Positions 35,311 to 48,879 of a stretch of DNA of 64,000 nt are shown piece by piece (position 1 is the first letter of the stretch; each line of letters begins with the position of its first letter). The notes under the pieces were generated by a model, which saw only the letters and a list, made by a program, of their open reading frames with translations, did not search any database and was not told where the DNA came from. Both the position numbers and the translations under genes were made by a program. Source of the stretch: Mycetocola spongiae (GTDB lineage Bacteria; Actinomycetota; Actinomycetes; Actinomycetales; Microbacteriaceae); assembly GCF_020424085.1 (NCBI RefSeq), contig NZ_CP080203.1, forward strand, positions 1,302,001 to 1,366,000, read 5' to 3'.

Positions 35311-36606
35311 CTAGGCGAGGAAGATCCCCGCGAGGGTCTTTTTGCCGCGGCGCAGGACCGCAACATTTCCGGGCAGGGCCTCGGTCAGCGCCGCCTGCTC
35401 ATCGGCCACCTTAACGTTATTCAGGGATACGCCGCCCTGGGCGATCGCGCGGCGGGCCTCGCCGAGGCTCGCGCAAAGACCGGTATCCACAAGCAGCTGG
35501 GCCACCCCGGTGCCCAGCGCGGCCTCGGCATGCGGCAGCTCGCGCAGCGCGGCGCGGAGCGTCTCGGAATCCAGCGTGGACAGCTCGCCCTGGCCAAAGA
35601 GGGCCTCGGAGGCGGCGATCGCGGCCGCGGCCGCCTCGGCGCCGTGCACCAGGGTGACCACCTCAAGCGCGAGGCGCTTCTGCGCGGCGCGACGGAACGG
35701 GGCCTCGGCCACCTGGGTGGCGTAGTCCTCGATCTCGGCGCGGGTGAGGAAGGTGAAGACCTTCAGGCGATCCACCACATCGGCGTCATCGGTATTCAGC
35801 CAGAACTGGTACATCGCATAGGGGCTGCACATCTCGGCGTCGAGCCAGATGGCATTGCCCTCGCTCTTGCCAAATTTGGTTCCGTCGCTATTGGTGATCA
35901 GCGGGGTGCCGATGGCGTGCACGGAGGCGGAGTCCGAGCGGCGCACAAGCTCCACGCCGCCGATTAGGTTGCCCCACTGATCGCTGCCGCCGGTCTGCAG
36001 CATGCAGCCATAGCTGCGGTGCAGCTCGCGGAAGTCCAGCGCCTGCAGGATCTGATAGCTGAACTCGGTATAGCTGATTCCGGCCTCGGAGTTCAGCCGC
36101 GCGGAGACCGCGTCCTTTTTGATCATGGTGCCCACGCGGAAGTACTGGCCGATATCGCGCAGGAATTCGATCGCTGTGAGCGGGGCCGTCCAGTCGAGGT
36201 TATTCACCAGGCGCAGGCCGTTCTCCCCCTCGGTATCCACATAGCGGGAGACCTGGGCCTGGAGCCGGGTGACCCAGGCGGCCACGGTCTCGGGAGAGTT
36301 GAGGGTGCGCTCGGCGGTGGGCCGCGGGTCGCCGATCAGGCCGGTCGAGCCACCCACGAGGCCCAGCGGGCGGTGGCCGGCCAGCTGCAGGCGGCGCAGC
36401 AGGAGCAGCTGTACAAAATTTCCGAGATGCAGGCTCGGGGCCGTGGGGTCAAATCCGCAATAATACGTGATCGGCTCGCCATCGAGGAGCGTGCGCAGCT
36501 CCTCGGCATCGGTGGAGACATGAATCAGGCCACGCCAGTTCAGTTCGTCCCACAGGGTCTCAAACGAGGAGTCATTGCTCTGCTGGGTAAAAATGGGATT
36601 AGACAC
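35311..36606 (-). CDS. tyrS: Tyrosyl-tRNA synthetase
   Basis: A 431-residue class Ic synthetase charging tRNA-Tyr. The HIGH-like motif is in GFDPTAPSLHLGNFVQLLLL, the tyrosine/ATP site includes YGCMLQTGGSDQWGNLIGG, and the KMSKS loop reads KFGKS within NSDGTKFGKSEGNAIW. The C-terminal S4 RNA-binding domain is present (from about residue 365). Full length for the bacterial TyrRS type. I saw no T-box leader in the 100 bases before it. Confidence 0.97.
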   Translation of the reverse strand: MSNPIFTQQSNDSSFETLWDELNWRGLIHVSTDAEELRTLLDGEPITYYCGFDPTAPSLHLGNFVQLLLLRRLQLAGHRPLGLVGGSTGLIGDPRPTAERTLNSPETVAAWVTRLQAQVSRYVDTEGENGLRLVNNLDWTAPLTAIEFLRDIGQYFRVGTMIKKDAVSARLNSEAGISYTEFSYQILQALDFRELHRSYGCMLQTGGSDQWGNLIGGVELVRRSDSASVHAIGTPLITNSDGTKFGKSEGNAIWLDAEMCSPYAMYQFWLNTDDADVVDRLKVFTFLTRAEIEDYATQVAEAPFRRAAQKRLALEVVTLVHGAEAAAAAIAASEALFGQGELSTLDSETLRAALRELPHAEAALGTGVAQLLVDTGLCASLGEARRAIAQGGVSLNNVKVADEQAALTEALPGNVAVLRRGKKTLAGIFLA

Positions 36607-36646
36607 CCGGCAAGCCTATCAGCGCGCACCCGCCCGGAATGCCGAA

Positions 36647-36695
36647 AACCCGGCCAATTCGCCCCCGAGGGGAGCGAACCGACCGGGCTTTACCG
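36647..36695 (-). terminator. Probable terminator after carD
   Basis: On the minus strand AGCCCGGTCGGTTCGC pairs (with G-U pairs) with GCGAATTGGCCGGG, followed by TTTT. It lies between the carD stop and the tyrS start. Confidence 0.6.
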
Positions 36696-36708
36696 GAGAC
36701 GGGAACCG

Positions 36709-37215
36709 CTAGGAGGCGACGGGTGCCGCGGGGGCGGCGGCCAGTACGGCCTCCAGCTCCACGGTGGCCTCCTCGACGCCGGTGGCGCGGGCGAGGGCGA
36801 GCTCGGAGGCGAGCACCTCGGTGGCCTTCTGCAGCATGCGCTTCTCTCCGGGAGACACGCCCTTTTCGGTATCGCGGCGCCACAGGTCGCGGACAACCTC
36901 GGCGATGCGCTGAACGCTACCGGAGGCCATCTTTTCCTGGTTGGCCTTAAAACGACGCGACCAGTTACCGGGCTCCTCGATGACCTCCTCGCGCAGGACT
37001 CCGTAGACCTCCTGCACGCCGGCCTCATCGATGACCTCGCGCACGCCCACCTGCTCCAGGTTGTCCACGGGCACCTGAATCTCCAGCTCGGTGGTGTGTA
37101 CACGAAGGGTCAGGTAGGTCTTGGTTTCACCCTTGATCACGCGCTCGGCCACGGCCGAGATGGTGACGGCCCCGTGGTGCGGGTAAACGAGGGTGTGTCC
37201 GACGGTGTAATTCAT
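36709..37215 (-). CDS. carD: CarD-family RNA polymerase-binding regulator
   Basis: A 168-residue CarD protein, an essential actinobacterial factor that binds the RNA polymerase beta subunit and stabilises open complexes, notably at rRNA promoters. The N-terminal RNAP-interaction domain reads YTVGHTLVYPHHGAVTISAV with the typical G-x-x-VVYP-like core, and the C-terminal helical DNA-binding domain contains NWSRRFKANQEKMASG and VVRDLWRRDTEKG, including the Trp that wedges into the -10 region. Start ATG 37215 (MNYTVGH) has AGGAAAAACAC upstream; the frame nine codons longer lacks this. An Ala-rich C-terminal tail ends the protein. Confidence 0.93.
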   Translation of the reverse strand: MNYTVGHTLVYPHHGAVTISAVAERVIKGETKTYLTLRVHTTELEIQVPVDNLEQVGVREVIDEAGVQEVYGVLREEVIEEPGNWSRRFKANQEKMASGSVQRIAEVVRDLWRRDTEKGVSPGEKRMLQKATEVLASELALARATGVEEATVELEAVLAAAPAAPVAS

Positions 37216-37305
37216 GTGTTTTTCCTGACTCTTCTTGGGCAAAGCTTTAGGGAGTGACGCCGAGGATTCCCCCGCGGTTGAGGGAGCCCGGGTGGAACGG
37301 GAGAG

Positions 37306-37899
37306 CTAAAAATACGGGGTGGTCTCGCGCGCGAGCGCGGGATGTAATTCCACAAGAACCGACACGATTTGATCGTCGTCGAGGTCCAGATCGCCATCCA
37401 TCCAGGAGCGGATGACCGTGAGGACACCGCCCGAGACATAGAGGGCCTGGGCGAGGTTGCCCGAGTCGCGGACCAGCTCGCGCGCATAGCGCAGGAGCGT
37501 CTCGTCATAGGCCGGGCGCAGGAGGGCCGAGCGCGAGGCCATGCCATAAAAGGAGAAATTATCTACCAGGTGATCCACCAGATAGCGATAGCCGATGCGG
37601 GTGGCCTGGTATTCGGTGAGGTAGTCATCGCGGCGGCGGGTGCGCTCCAGCTCCACCACCTCGGAGAAGGCCTGGGTGAGGAGTTCCTCGGCCACGGCCG
37701 CGAGATCGGCGAAGTGCGCATAAAAGGAGCTGCGGCTGATGCCGGCGCGGCGCACGATATCGCTCACCGAGAAGTCGTCTGCCCCCGCGAGGGAGAGCTC
37801 GCCCACGGCGTCAAGAATGACCTGCCGGGTGGACGCCGAACGGGGGTCGGGGGAACCCCGGCGAGTCTGCCGTAAAGACGGCCGATTCGGGGTAGACAT
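37306..37899 (-). CDS. TetR-family transcriptional regulator
   Basis: A 197-residue TetR regulator. The N-terminal HTH is VSDIVRRAGISRSSFYAHFA, near residues 47-66 of this start, followed by a helical ligand-binding domain (YLTEYQATRIGYRYLVDHLV to the end). A GGGGG lies close before ATG 37899; an ATG three codons earlier is possible. Its promoter region contains a 6-bp inverted repeat that may be its own operator. It is divergent from the sodium:solute symporter operon and might control it, although about 540 bases lie between them. Ligand unknown. Confidence 0.88.
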   Translation of the reverse strand: MSTPNRPSLRQTRRGSPDPRSASTRQVILDAVGELSLAGADDFSVSDIVRRAGISRSSFYAHFADLAAVAEELLTQAFSEVVELERTRRRDDYLTEYQATRIGYRYLVDHLVDNFSFYGMASRSALLRPAYDETLLRYARELVRDSGNLAQALYVSGGVLTVIRSWMDGDLDLDDDQIVSVLVELHPALARETTPYF

Positions 37900-37912
37900 G
37901 ACCCCCATTCTA

Positions 37913-37931
37913 ACACATATCGGACATGTGT
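37913..37931. promoter_or_regulatory. Possible TetR autoregulatory operator
   Basis: ACACAT-ATCGGAC-ATGTGT, a 6-bp inverted repeat with 7-base spacer, 14 bases upstream of the tetR-type start codon. Size and position fit a TetR operator; no second copy was seen nearby. Confidence 0.4.
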
Positions 37932-37935
37932 GCAC

Positions 37936-38476
37936 AAAAGAATTGGGCTGACCAGCGGGGCTCCGCCGAGTTGCCCGGGAGGCAACTCGGGACGAAGTGA
38001 GCGCCGTGCCGTATTTTTTGGGGAAATTATTTAGCGCAGGTCAATTGCGTTTTATGGGACCGGTATGGCGCGGGAGCGCGGCATTCGAGTGGCCCCCGAG
38101 TTGCCCCAGAGGCACCGACTCTTGCTAGGGTAGGGATGTTGGCCAATCTCATACCACTTGTTTTGCGAATGCGGGGCGGGTGCCCGAGACCTGGCCAACC
38201 ACCCACGTTTCCCGCGGCGCCGCGGGAGCGCCCGATTCCGGATCGGCTCGCGCCGATCGCGCCCGAAGGCATTGCCGCCGCGGCGGGGATCGGCACTCCC
38301 GAGCTTCACTGCGCCGCCCGGACCGGGCACAGCCCCTGCGCCCCCGGGAGGGACGCGCGCAACGCGGCGACGTCATGTTTTTACCGCCGTACCCTTCTGC
38401 CCTTCTCGCAGAACCCCGACGCCGCCGATCACCGCGGAGTACTTCGGCGCCCCGCGAGTATCCAGAAAGGAAACCG
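37936..38476. other. 541-base intergenic region with two related inverted repeats
   Basis: Between the TetR gene and the divergent symporter gene. It holds a perfect hairpin, CCGAGTTGCC-CGGGA-GGCAACTCGG (37966-37990), and 130 bases downstream an imperfect version, CCGAGTTGCC-CCAGA-GGCA with an interrupted match to CGACTC (38096-38119). Neither is followed by a T-run. Short open frames here are GC-rich and lack ribosome-binding sites. I compared the region with guanidine riboswitch consensus sequences by eye and found no convincing match. Confidence 0.6.
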
Positions 38477-40150
38477 ATGGAACCGGAAGGCTCTGCCCTC
38501 CAGCAACTCGGCTGGCCAATCACCATTCTTCTGCTCATCGTCTTTTTCGGTGGCACCCTCTATATGTCCTATGCGATCAGCCGCAAGCGCGAGAACGCCG
38601 ACGACTATATGACCGCCGGCAATAAGCTCGGCTTTGGCATCTCGGCGGCCTCGATGACCGCCACCTGGATCTGGGCCGCGTCGATGTACGCCTCCGCGAC
38701 CTCGGGCTATACCTACGGAATCTCCGGCCCCATCCACTACGGGCTCTGGGGCGCCTTGATGATCCTGTTCATCTACCCCTTTGGCAAGCGCATTCGCGCC
38801 GTGGCCCCGCGCGCCCATACCCTCGCCGAGGTGATGTTCGCCCGGCACGGCCGCTCCAGCCAGCTCATGCTGGCCGGCTCCAATGTGCTGGGCAGCGTGA
38901 TTAGCCTGACCTCCAACCTGATCGCCGGCGGCGCGCTGGTCTCGCTGCTCACGCCGATGAGCTTTGGTACCGGCATCGTGGTGATCGGCGGCGGCGTGCT
39001 GCTCTATACGCTGTGGTCGGGATTCCGCGCCTCGGTACTCACCGATTTTGCGCAGGTGGTGGCGATGCTCGGCGCGGTGGTAATCATCATCCCGGCGATC
39101 TTTTTCCTCGCCGGCGGCCCCGATATGTTTATCTCGGGCGCCAAAAACCTCACACCCCAGCAGGGTGATTTTTTCTCCTCCGATGCCTTCATGCATCAGG
39201 GAGCTCCCTATATCGCGGCGGTCCTCGCCTATGCGATCGGCAATCAGACCATCGCGCAGCGCCTCTTCGCGGTGCGCGAGGACCTGATCAAAAAGACCTT
39301 TATCACCGCCACCGTGGGCTATGGCGCCACCATTATTGGCATCGGCATGCTCGGCGTGATGGCGCTCTACCTGGGCATCGAGCCGCTCGGCGGCGACGTG
39401 AATAACCTGATCCCGCAGATGGCCGCGACCTATCTGGGGCCGCTCCTGCTGTGCCTGTTTTTTATCATGATCATCGGGGCACTGTGCTCAACCGCCGATT
39501 CCGATCTGGCCGCGCTGTCCTCGATCATGATGACCGATGTTTATGGGCAGGCCGTGGCGGGCAAAAAAAACGCCAACCCCCGCACGATGCTGCTGGTGGG
39601 TCGGCTCACGATGATTATCGCCACCGTGGCCGCGCTCTATTTTGCCAGCGCCCGGATGAATATCCTCGACATGCTGGTCTTTGTGGGGGCGCTCTGGGGC
39701 GCCCTGGTATTCCCCGTGATCGCGAGCTTCTACTGGTCCAAGGTCACCAATGCTGCCTTCACCGTCTCGGTACTGGCGGCGCTGGCGCTCTTCCTGCCCG
39801 TGCGCTTCGAGTGGATCCCCATGACCGGGGCCATCGGCTATATCAGCGATGTGATCGCCGTGATCGGAATCGGCGTGGTGCTGGGCCTGATGTCTTTTGG
39901 CTTCTTTGGGCTGCGCCCCGCGCTGATCATCGGGATCGCCGCGATCGCGGTCTCCGCCCCGTTTGCGATCGGCTTCCTGCATGACTATCCGGTGCTCAGC
40001 GGATCGCTGATCGCCTATGCCGTGAGCACCGTGGTGTGTTATCTGATGTCGTTCCGGAATACCCGCGACTTCGATTTTGCGACCATCGCGCAGCGCACCG
40101 GCAATTTTGACCACCGCCCCGAAAGCACAACCGAGAGGGAACGGGTATGA
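38477..40150 (+). CDS. Sodium:solute symporter (SSS family)
   Basis: A 557-residue symporter with about 13 hydrophobic helices. Features of the SSS fold are ENADDYMTAGNKLGFGISAA (the usual DYxxAGR-like stretch), ATWIWAASMYASATSGYTYG, and GALCSTADSDLAALSSIMMT, the conserved Na+-binding helix of the family with paired Ser/Thr. Its nearest class is the urea/choline/proline-like carriers. Start ATG 38477 has AGAAAGGAAACCG upstream; the open frame before it is non-coding. The next, tiny gene overlaps the stop in ATGA. Substrate unknown. Confidence 0.91.
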   Translation: MEPEGSALQQLGWPITILLLIVFFGGTLYMSYAISRKRENADDYMTAGNKLGFGISAASMTATWIWAASMYASATSGYTYGISGPIHYGLWGALMILFIYPFGKRIRAVAPRAHTLAEVMFARHGRSSQLMLAGSNVLGSVISLTSNLIAGGALVSLLTPMSFGTGIVVIGGGVLLYTLWSGFRASVLTDFAQVVAMLGAVVIIIPAIFFLAGGPDMFISGAKNLTPQQGDFFSSDAFMHQGAPYIAAVLAYAIGNQTIAQRLFAVREDLIKKTFITATVGYGATIIGIGMLGVMALYLGIEPLGGDVNNLIPQMAATYLGPLLLCLFFIMIIGALCSTADSDLAALSSIMMTDVYGQAVAGKKNANPRTMLLVGRLTMIIATVAALYFASARMNILDMLVFVGALWGALVFPVIASFYWSKVTNAAFTVSVLAALALFLPVRFEWIPMTGAIGYISDVIAVIGIGVVLGLMSFGFFGLRPALIIGIAAIAVSAPFAIGFLHDYPVLSGSLIAYAVSTVVCYLMSFRNTRDFDFATIAQRTGNFDHRPESTTERERV

Positions 40151-40278
40151 CCGCGTTCTGGATGACCTGTTACGTGTTGATTTGGCCGCTGATCGTGGCC
40201 GGCACGCTGTTTTATATCGCGCGCGCGTTTTTTGCCGAGTGGCGGGAATCGCGCAGGCGCGGTGAGCGCATCATCTAA
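40147..40278 (+). CDS. 43-residue putative transporter small subunit
   Basis: A single-helix membrane protein: MTAFWMTCYVLIWPLIVAGT begins it, a hydrophobic segment continues to YIARAFFAE, and a basic tail (WRESRRRGERII) follows. It overlaps the symporter stop in ATGA. Genes of this size and shape follow SSS-type carriers in many actinobacteria and are known as putative transporter small subunits; position and shape agree here. It is likely a partner of the symporter that aids its assembly or activity (inference). Confidence 0.72.
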   Translation: MTAFWMTCYVLIWPLIVAGTLFYIARAFFAEWRESRRRGERII

Positions 40279-40347
40279 TCCCGTGGCCGCGCACCCGGCT
40301 CGCGCGCGACCCACCCAGGTCGCGCGCGAGCCGGTATCATTGGTCGA

Positions 40348-40704
40348 ATGCTGACACGACGCGACGCCGCACTCCGCCTGGACATCCCCCTCGAGATGGC
40401 CTCCCGGCACGGGATCCCCTCGCGGATCAGCGAGGAAGACCTCGCCGCCATCGAGGCCACTCCCCCGGCCTGGCTGCTGCAGTCCCGCGCCAATCGCACC
40501 GGTAAAAAGCCGGTCTGGGTGGCGCTCGTGTGCACCGTATGCGGATTCACCGAGCAGGCGCGGCCCAAAAAATGGTGGCCCGAGTTCACCTATCTGAGCT
40601 GCGATGACCACTACGACTATAACCTTCCCGATCCCGCACCGGGCCTGTCCCGCACCGAGATCCCGGGCGTCGGCAGCCGCTTCATCGGCATCGTGGATGC
40701 CTGA
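40348..40704 (+). CDS. Conserved-looking hypothetical protein with CxxC
   Basis: A 118-residue soluble protein. The N-terminal part resembles a small HTH-like helix bundle (MLTRRDAALRLDIPLEMASR, then HGIPSRISEEDLAAI); the middle has VALVCTVCGFTEQARPKKWW, and a further Cys and His follow in YLSCDDHYDY, together a possible zinc-ribbon. The C-terminus is GVGSRFIGIVDA. I recall proteins of this form in Microbacteriaceae but know no function. Its end overlaps the GNAT gene by 8 bases. Confidence 0.7.
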   Translation: MLTRRDAALRLDIPLEMASRHGIPSRISEEDLAAIEATPPAWLLQSRANRTGKKPVWVALVCTVCGFTEQARPKKWWPEFTYLSCDDHYDYNLPDPAPGLSRTEIPGVGSRFIGIVDA

Positions 40705-41206
40705 TTCCCCGCTCATCCGCACGCCGCGGATCGAGGACGCCGCGCTGCTGGGCCGCATCCACCAGCAGTGCTGGATCGACGCCTATGGCCCCCACGTGGA
40801 CGAGGATTATTGGCTGCACTCCACCGAGGAGCGCCGGATCGGCGCGTGGGAGCGCCTGATTCGCCGCGCCGATCCCCGGCGAATCGCGCTGCTCGCCGAG
40901 GACGGGGATGACGTGCTCGGTTTTGCGGTCCTGGGTCTCCCGCTGGAACGCGAACACCCAGGCATCCCGGTGGCCCCGGGCCGCGAACTCCAGCATCTTT
41001 ATGTGGCACCGGGCGAGCGCGGGCGTGGCATCGGTTCCGCCCTGCTGGGCGCGCTGCCGGCCGAGCCCATACACGCCTGGGTGCCCGCCGCGTTTTCTCG
41101 GGCCCGCCACTTCCTCGCCGCGCGGGGCTTTGAGCCCGAGGGCGCCGTGGAGGACGCCGCCCGCACCCTCGCCGGGCTGCCCGCGCTGCGCCTGCGGCGC
41201 GCCTAG
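40697..41206 (+). CDS. GNAT-family N-acetyltransferase
   Basis: A 169-residue GNAT enzyme. The acetyl-CoA-binding motif A is LQHLYVAPGERGRGIGSALL (V-x-P-x-x-R-G-x-G-I/G pattern), and the final beta-strand region is FSRARHFLAARGFEPEGAVE. Start ATG 40697 (MPDSPLIRTP) is taken because it lies in the last codons of the preceding gene; upstream codons in this frame are not family-like. Its stop shares the palindrome CTAG with the stop of the convergent DUF2599 gene. Substrate unknown. Confidence 0.84.
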   Translation: MPDSPLIRTPRIEDAALLGRIHQQCWIDAYGPHVDEDYWLHSTEERRIGAWERLIRRADPRRIALLAEDGDDVLGFAVLGLPLEREHPGIPVAPGRELQHLYVAPGERGRGIGSALLGALPAEPIHAWVPAAFSRARHFLAARGFEPEGAVEDAARTLAGLPALRLRRA

Positions 41207-42024
41207 TTACACAGGTGCCGGAAGCTATCCAGATAGCTCTCGCGCACGATCCACTCGTCGAGATTCCAGGAGCGCTTAATCGGCGCAAACTGCTGATGGC
41301 AGCGATACTGCCAAAAGAGCTGCTCGGTATCGGCCTCGGGCATCAGCGCGATGACCTCCTCCCAGCCGCTGCGGATCGCCCACGGATTATTCATCGTGAT
41401 CCGGTTCCAGAACGTGGGCCGCACCTCGAGCGTGCGCCCGCGCGGATCGCGCTCGCTCCAGCGCACCCCGGCGATTAATCGGCGGCCAAAAAGCGGATCC
41501 ACCAGAAACGGATAGCTGTGCTCCGCGCGCGGCTCGATCACCTGGGAGAGCCCGCGCCCGGCCACCACAAAATACGTGTTGATCGGGATGCCGCGCGCAT
41601 CCATCGCCCACGGCGCCGCGGCCCCGCCCAAAAACTCGTTTTGCGCCCCGCGCAGATATACCGCATCGGCGGAAAACTCGTGGATAAGCGTGGCACCGGA
41701 GGGGAGATCCAGGGTGTAGTCGATGCGGGTTCCCGCGCCCGGGCCGGGCAGGACCGTGGCCAGCTGGGAGCCGCCGGGCCGGTCCAGGGTCAGCGCGAAG
41801 CGGTCGCCGTCGCCGGGGGCTGCCCATGCGCGCAGGCCCGGCAGCGGCGCGGCTAGCTCGGAGCTGCCGGCCGCGGGCAGAATCCACGGCGTCACGGCCT
41901 CGCCCGCCGCCTGCGGCGTGACAAAATCAAATTCGCCACCCGGCCGCTCGATCGCCAATCGGCGCAGCAGGGGCATCACATCGCGGAGCGGGGCCGGGAC
42001 CGGGGGCGCGAGGATCGGACTCAT
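41203..42024 (-). CDS. DUF2599-domain protein without signal peptide
   Basis: A 273-residue protein whose C-terminal ~85 residues match the DUF2599 pattern: NNPWAIRSGWEEVIALMPEA, a W in LFWQYRCHQQFAPIKRSWNL and the final Cys-containing FRHLCN. The two cysteines of that domain (CHQQF and HLCN) are the usual disulfide pair. The middle (residues about 40-180) is predicted beta-rich. Most DUF2599 proteins I know of are exported; this one starts MSPILAPPVPAPLRDVMPLL and shows no signal peptide, either from this start (GGGAGG upstream) or from the longer frame. Function unknown. Confidence 0.75.
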   Translation of the reverse strand: MSPILAPPVPAPLRDVMPLLRRLAIERPGGEFDFVTPQAAGEAVTPWILPAAGSSELAAPLPGLRAWAAPGDGDRFALTLDRPGGSQLATVLPGPGAGTRIDYTLDLPSGATLIHEFSADAVYLRGAQNEFLGGAAAPWAMDARGIPINTYFVVAGRGLSQVIEPRAEHSYPFLVDPLFGRRLIAGVRWSERDPRGRTLEVRPTFWNRITMNNPWAIRSGWEEVIALMPEADTEQLFWQYRCHQQFAPIKRSWNLDEWIVRESYLDSFRHLCN

Positions 42025-42055
42025 GATGCCTCCCAGTCTAGGCACTCGCGGGGGC

Positions 42056-42094
42056 AAAAACGCCGCCCCCGCCCCACAGGGCGGAGGCGGCGTC
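42056..42094 (-). terminator. Terminator of the arg operon
   Basis: On the minus strand ACGCCGCCTCCGCCC pairs with GGGCGGGGGCGGCGT across a TGTG loop and is followed by TTTTTG. It starts 14 bases after the argH stop. Confidence 0.88.
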
Positions 42095-42107
42095 GAGGCG
42101 GCTCACC

Positions 42108-44725
<2,618 letters not shown>

Positions 44726-44763
44726 GTCCTTGTTCTCCTTGATTTTGGTGTTAATAGGTAAGT

Positions 44764-45845
44764 CTAGTGAGGTGCGACCGCGGGTGCGGGCGCGGAGGCC
44801 GCCGCCCGACTGGCGCGGGTCAGCAGGGCCTCGAGTGGGCCGCGCTTCAGGAGCAGTATCCAGAGCGGGCAGATCACCAGCGTGACCGCGATGAACCAGA
44901 ATAACTGGGCCGCGGTATCCACGCCGTAATAGCCACTCGCGTTGATGATCGCGAGGGCAATCAGGTGCACACTATAGGCGGTGAGCGCCATCTTTCCCGT
45001 GGCCTCCACGGGGAAAAGAATGCTGTGGGCCGGCGCCGGCAGGCTCAGGCACGCGGCGATCACCAGGAGAGCCACCCCGCCCGCGCCGATCAGCTCAAAC
45101 GTGCTGCCGCTATGCGGGGTCGCCCCCAGCAGGTTGGCCCAATCGGGCATCCCCAGGACGTATTGCGGCGTTTCGACCCGCACCAGGCTGCCCAGCAGCG
45201 CGGCCCCGCCATAACCCAGCACGGTGCCCGCGGCCCCGAAGAGTGCCAGGCGGGCGCGGATGGTGGCAGACCCCAGGTCGAGGCGGCCGATACCCAGGCC
45301 CAGGAGCATAAACGCGAGCCAGAGGATCACCGGATAATAGCCCGTGAACATCAGCTCGGTGAAGGCGCTGCCGGGGCCCGCCCACTCCCGGATAGCCAGT
45401 GCGAGGCCCACCTGAATCGGCGGACCAAAGAGCGCGATACCTCCCGCAAGCAGGAAGAGGTTGCGCGGACGCCAGCTCAGGAACATGATCGCGAGAATAA
45501 ACGCCACGGCATAATATTCCAGGATCACCGCGATATAGTGCGGGCCCAGCGCCAGGATTCCCCCCAGCGCAAAGATCAGCACGGCCCGGGTGCCGATGCG
45601 CAGCCGCGCGCGCAGCAGATCCACGCCCGTGGCCGGGGTCTGCCGGCCCGAGAGCAGCGCCAGCGAGACGCCCGCGAGCACCGCAAAAAGCGCCGCCGAG
45701 CGCCCGTTAACGAGGGAGATCCAGGTATCCGGGGAGGCCCCGACGGGCTCCTCCGGCACAAGAATATGCGCCACAAACATGCCCAGGATCGCCAGACCCC
45801 GGGCCAGGTCGAGGCCGCGGATTCGTGTGCCGGAGGAAACGGACA

Positions 45846-45846
<1 letters not shown>
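44764..45846 (-). CDS. DUF418/heparan-alpha-glucosaminide acetyltransferase-like membrane protein
   Basis: A 360-residue protein with about ten membrane helices, starting with [20 protein letters not shown] followed by AHI, the typical opening of HGSNAT/DUF418-type acyltransferases, where the R-G-x-D-x-x-R and following His are conserved. Later helices include [18 protein letters not shown]. It probably moves acyl groups across the membrane onto a wall or surface molecule; substrate unknown. The GTG start shares TAGTG with the argF stop, so it is inside the arg transcription unit and translated from it. It occupies the position between argF and argG where actinobacteria usually keep argR. Confidence 0.82.
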
Positions 45847-47970
<2,124 letters not shown>

Positions 47971-47974
<4 letters not shown>

Positions 47975-48876
47975 GCGTCTTCGCTCACTACTTGGGTGCC
48001 GATGCCGTTCTGGGTGAAGACCTCCAGCAGGATCGAGTGTTCGATCCGGCCGTCGATGATGGCGGCATTGGGCACGCCACCCTCCACCGCGTCCAGGCAG
48101 GCGTTCATTTTGGGGATCATGCCCGATTCCAGCTCGGGCAGCAGGGCACGCAGCTCCACGGTGTTAATCACCGAGACCAGCGAATCCCGGTTGGGCCAAT
48201 CGCTATAGAGCCCCGCGACATCCGTGAGGACCAGCAGCTTCTGCGCCTGCAGGGCCACGGCCACCGCGGCGGCCGCGGAATCGGCATTAATATTCAGCAG
48301 CTTCTCGGGATCGTCGAGGTCATAGGCGATCGACGTGATCACGGGAATGCGTCCGGCGTCCAGGGCATCCATCACGGAGGAGGGATCCACCTCGAGGATA
48401 TCGCCCACGCGGCCGAGGTCCAGCTCCACGCCGTCCACGATCACGCCGCGGGTGCGGCCGCCAAATAGATTGCCGTGCTCGCCGGCGATCGAGCGGGCAA
48501 TCGTGCCGTGCTCGTTAATCAGCGCCACGAGTTCCTTATTCACGCGGTTGCGCAGCACATCGCGCACCACGCCGATGGCCTCGGGGCTGGTATAGCGGTA
48601 GCCGCCGCGGAACTCGCTGGCGATATTCTTCTCTGCCAGGCCCGCGGAGATCTGCGGGCCGCCGCCGTGGACCACCACGGGGCGCAGGCCGGCGTGGTGC
48701 AGGAACACCATATCCTCGGCAAATGCGGCGCTCAGCTCGGGCGAGACCATGGCGTTGCCGCCAAATTTTACGACCACGATTGCGCCGTGATAGCGCTTCA
48801 GCCAGGGCAGGGCCTCGATCAGGACGGCGGCCTTGGCGGCCGCCTCGGACGGGGAAACCTCGATAGTAGTGGGCAT
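47971..48876 (-). CDS. argB: Acetylglutamate kinase
   Basis: A 301-residue amino-acid kinase phosphorylating N-acetylglutamate, the usual feedback-controlled step of the pathway. Motifs: VVVKFGGNAMVSPEL, RPVVVHGGGPQISAGL and the ATP-site stretch NINADSAAAAVAVALQAQKL, then GGVPNAAIIDGRIEHSILLE. The N-terminal helix (AAAKAAVLIEALPWLKRYHG) that in arginine-sensitive NAGKs forms the hexamer and inhibitor site is present, so the enzyme is probably inhibited by arginine. It begins three bases after the argJ stop. Confidence 0.96.
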
Positions 48877-48879
48877 GCT

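Noticed and set aside
38027-38296. An 89-codon minus-strand frame upstream of the symporter
   Set aside because: No ribosome-binding site, basic low-complexity product, and overlap with the regulatory inverted repeat.
37936-38476. Guanidine or other known riboswitch before the symporter
   Set aside because: CTAGGG occurs once (around 38125), but the rest of the guanidine-I consensus is missing, and guanidine-II and -III patterns do not fit.
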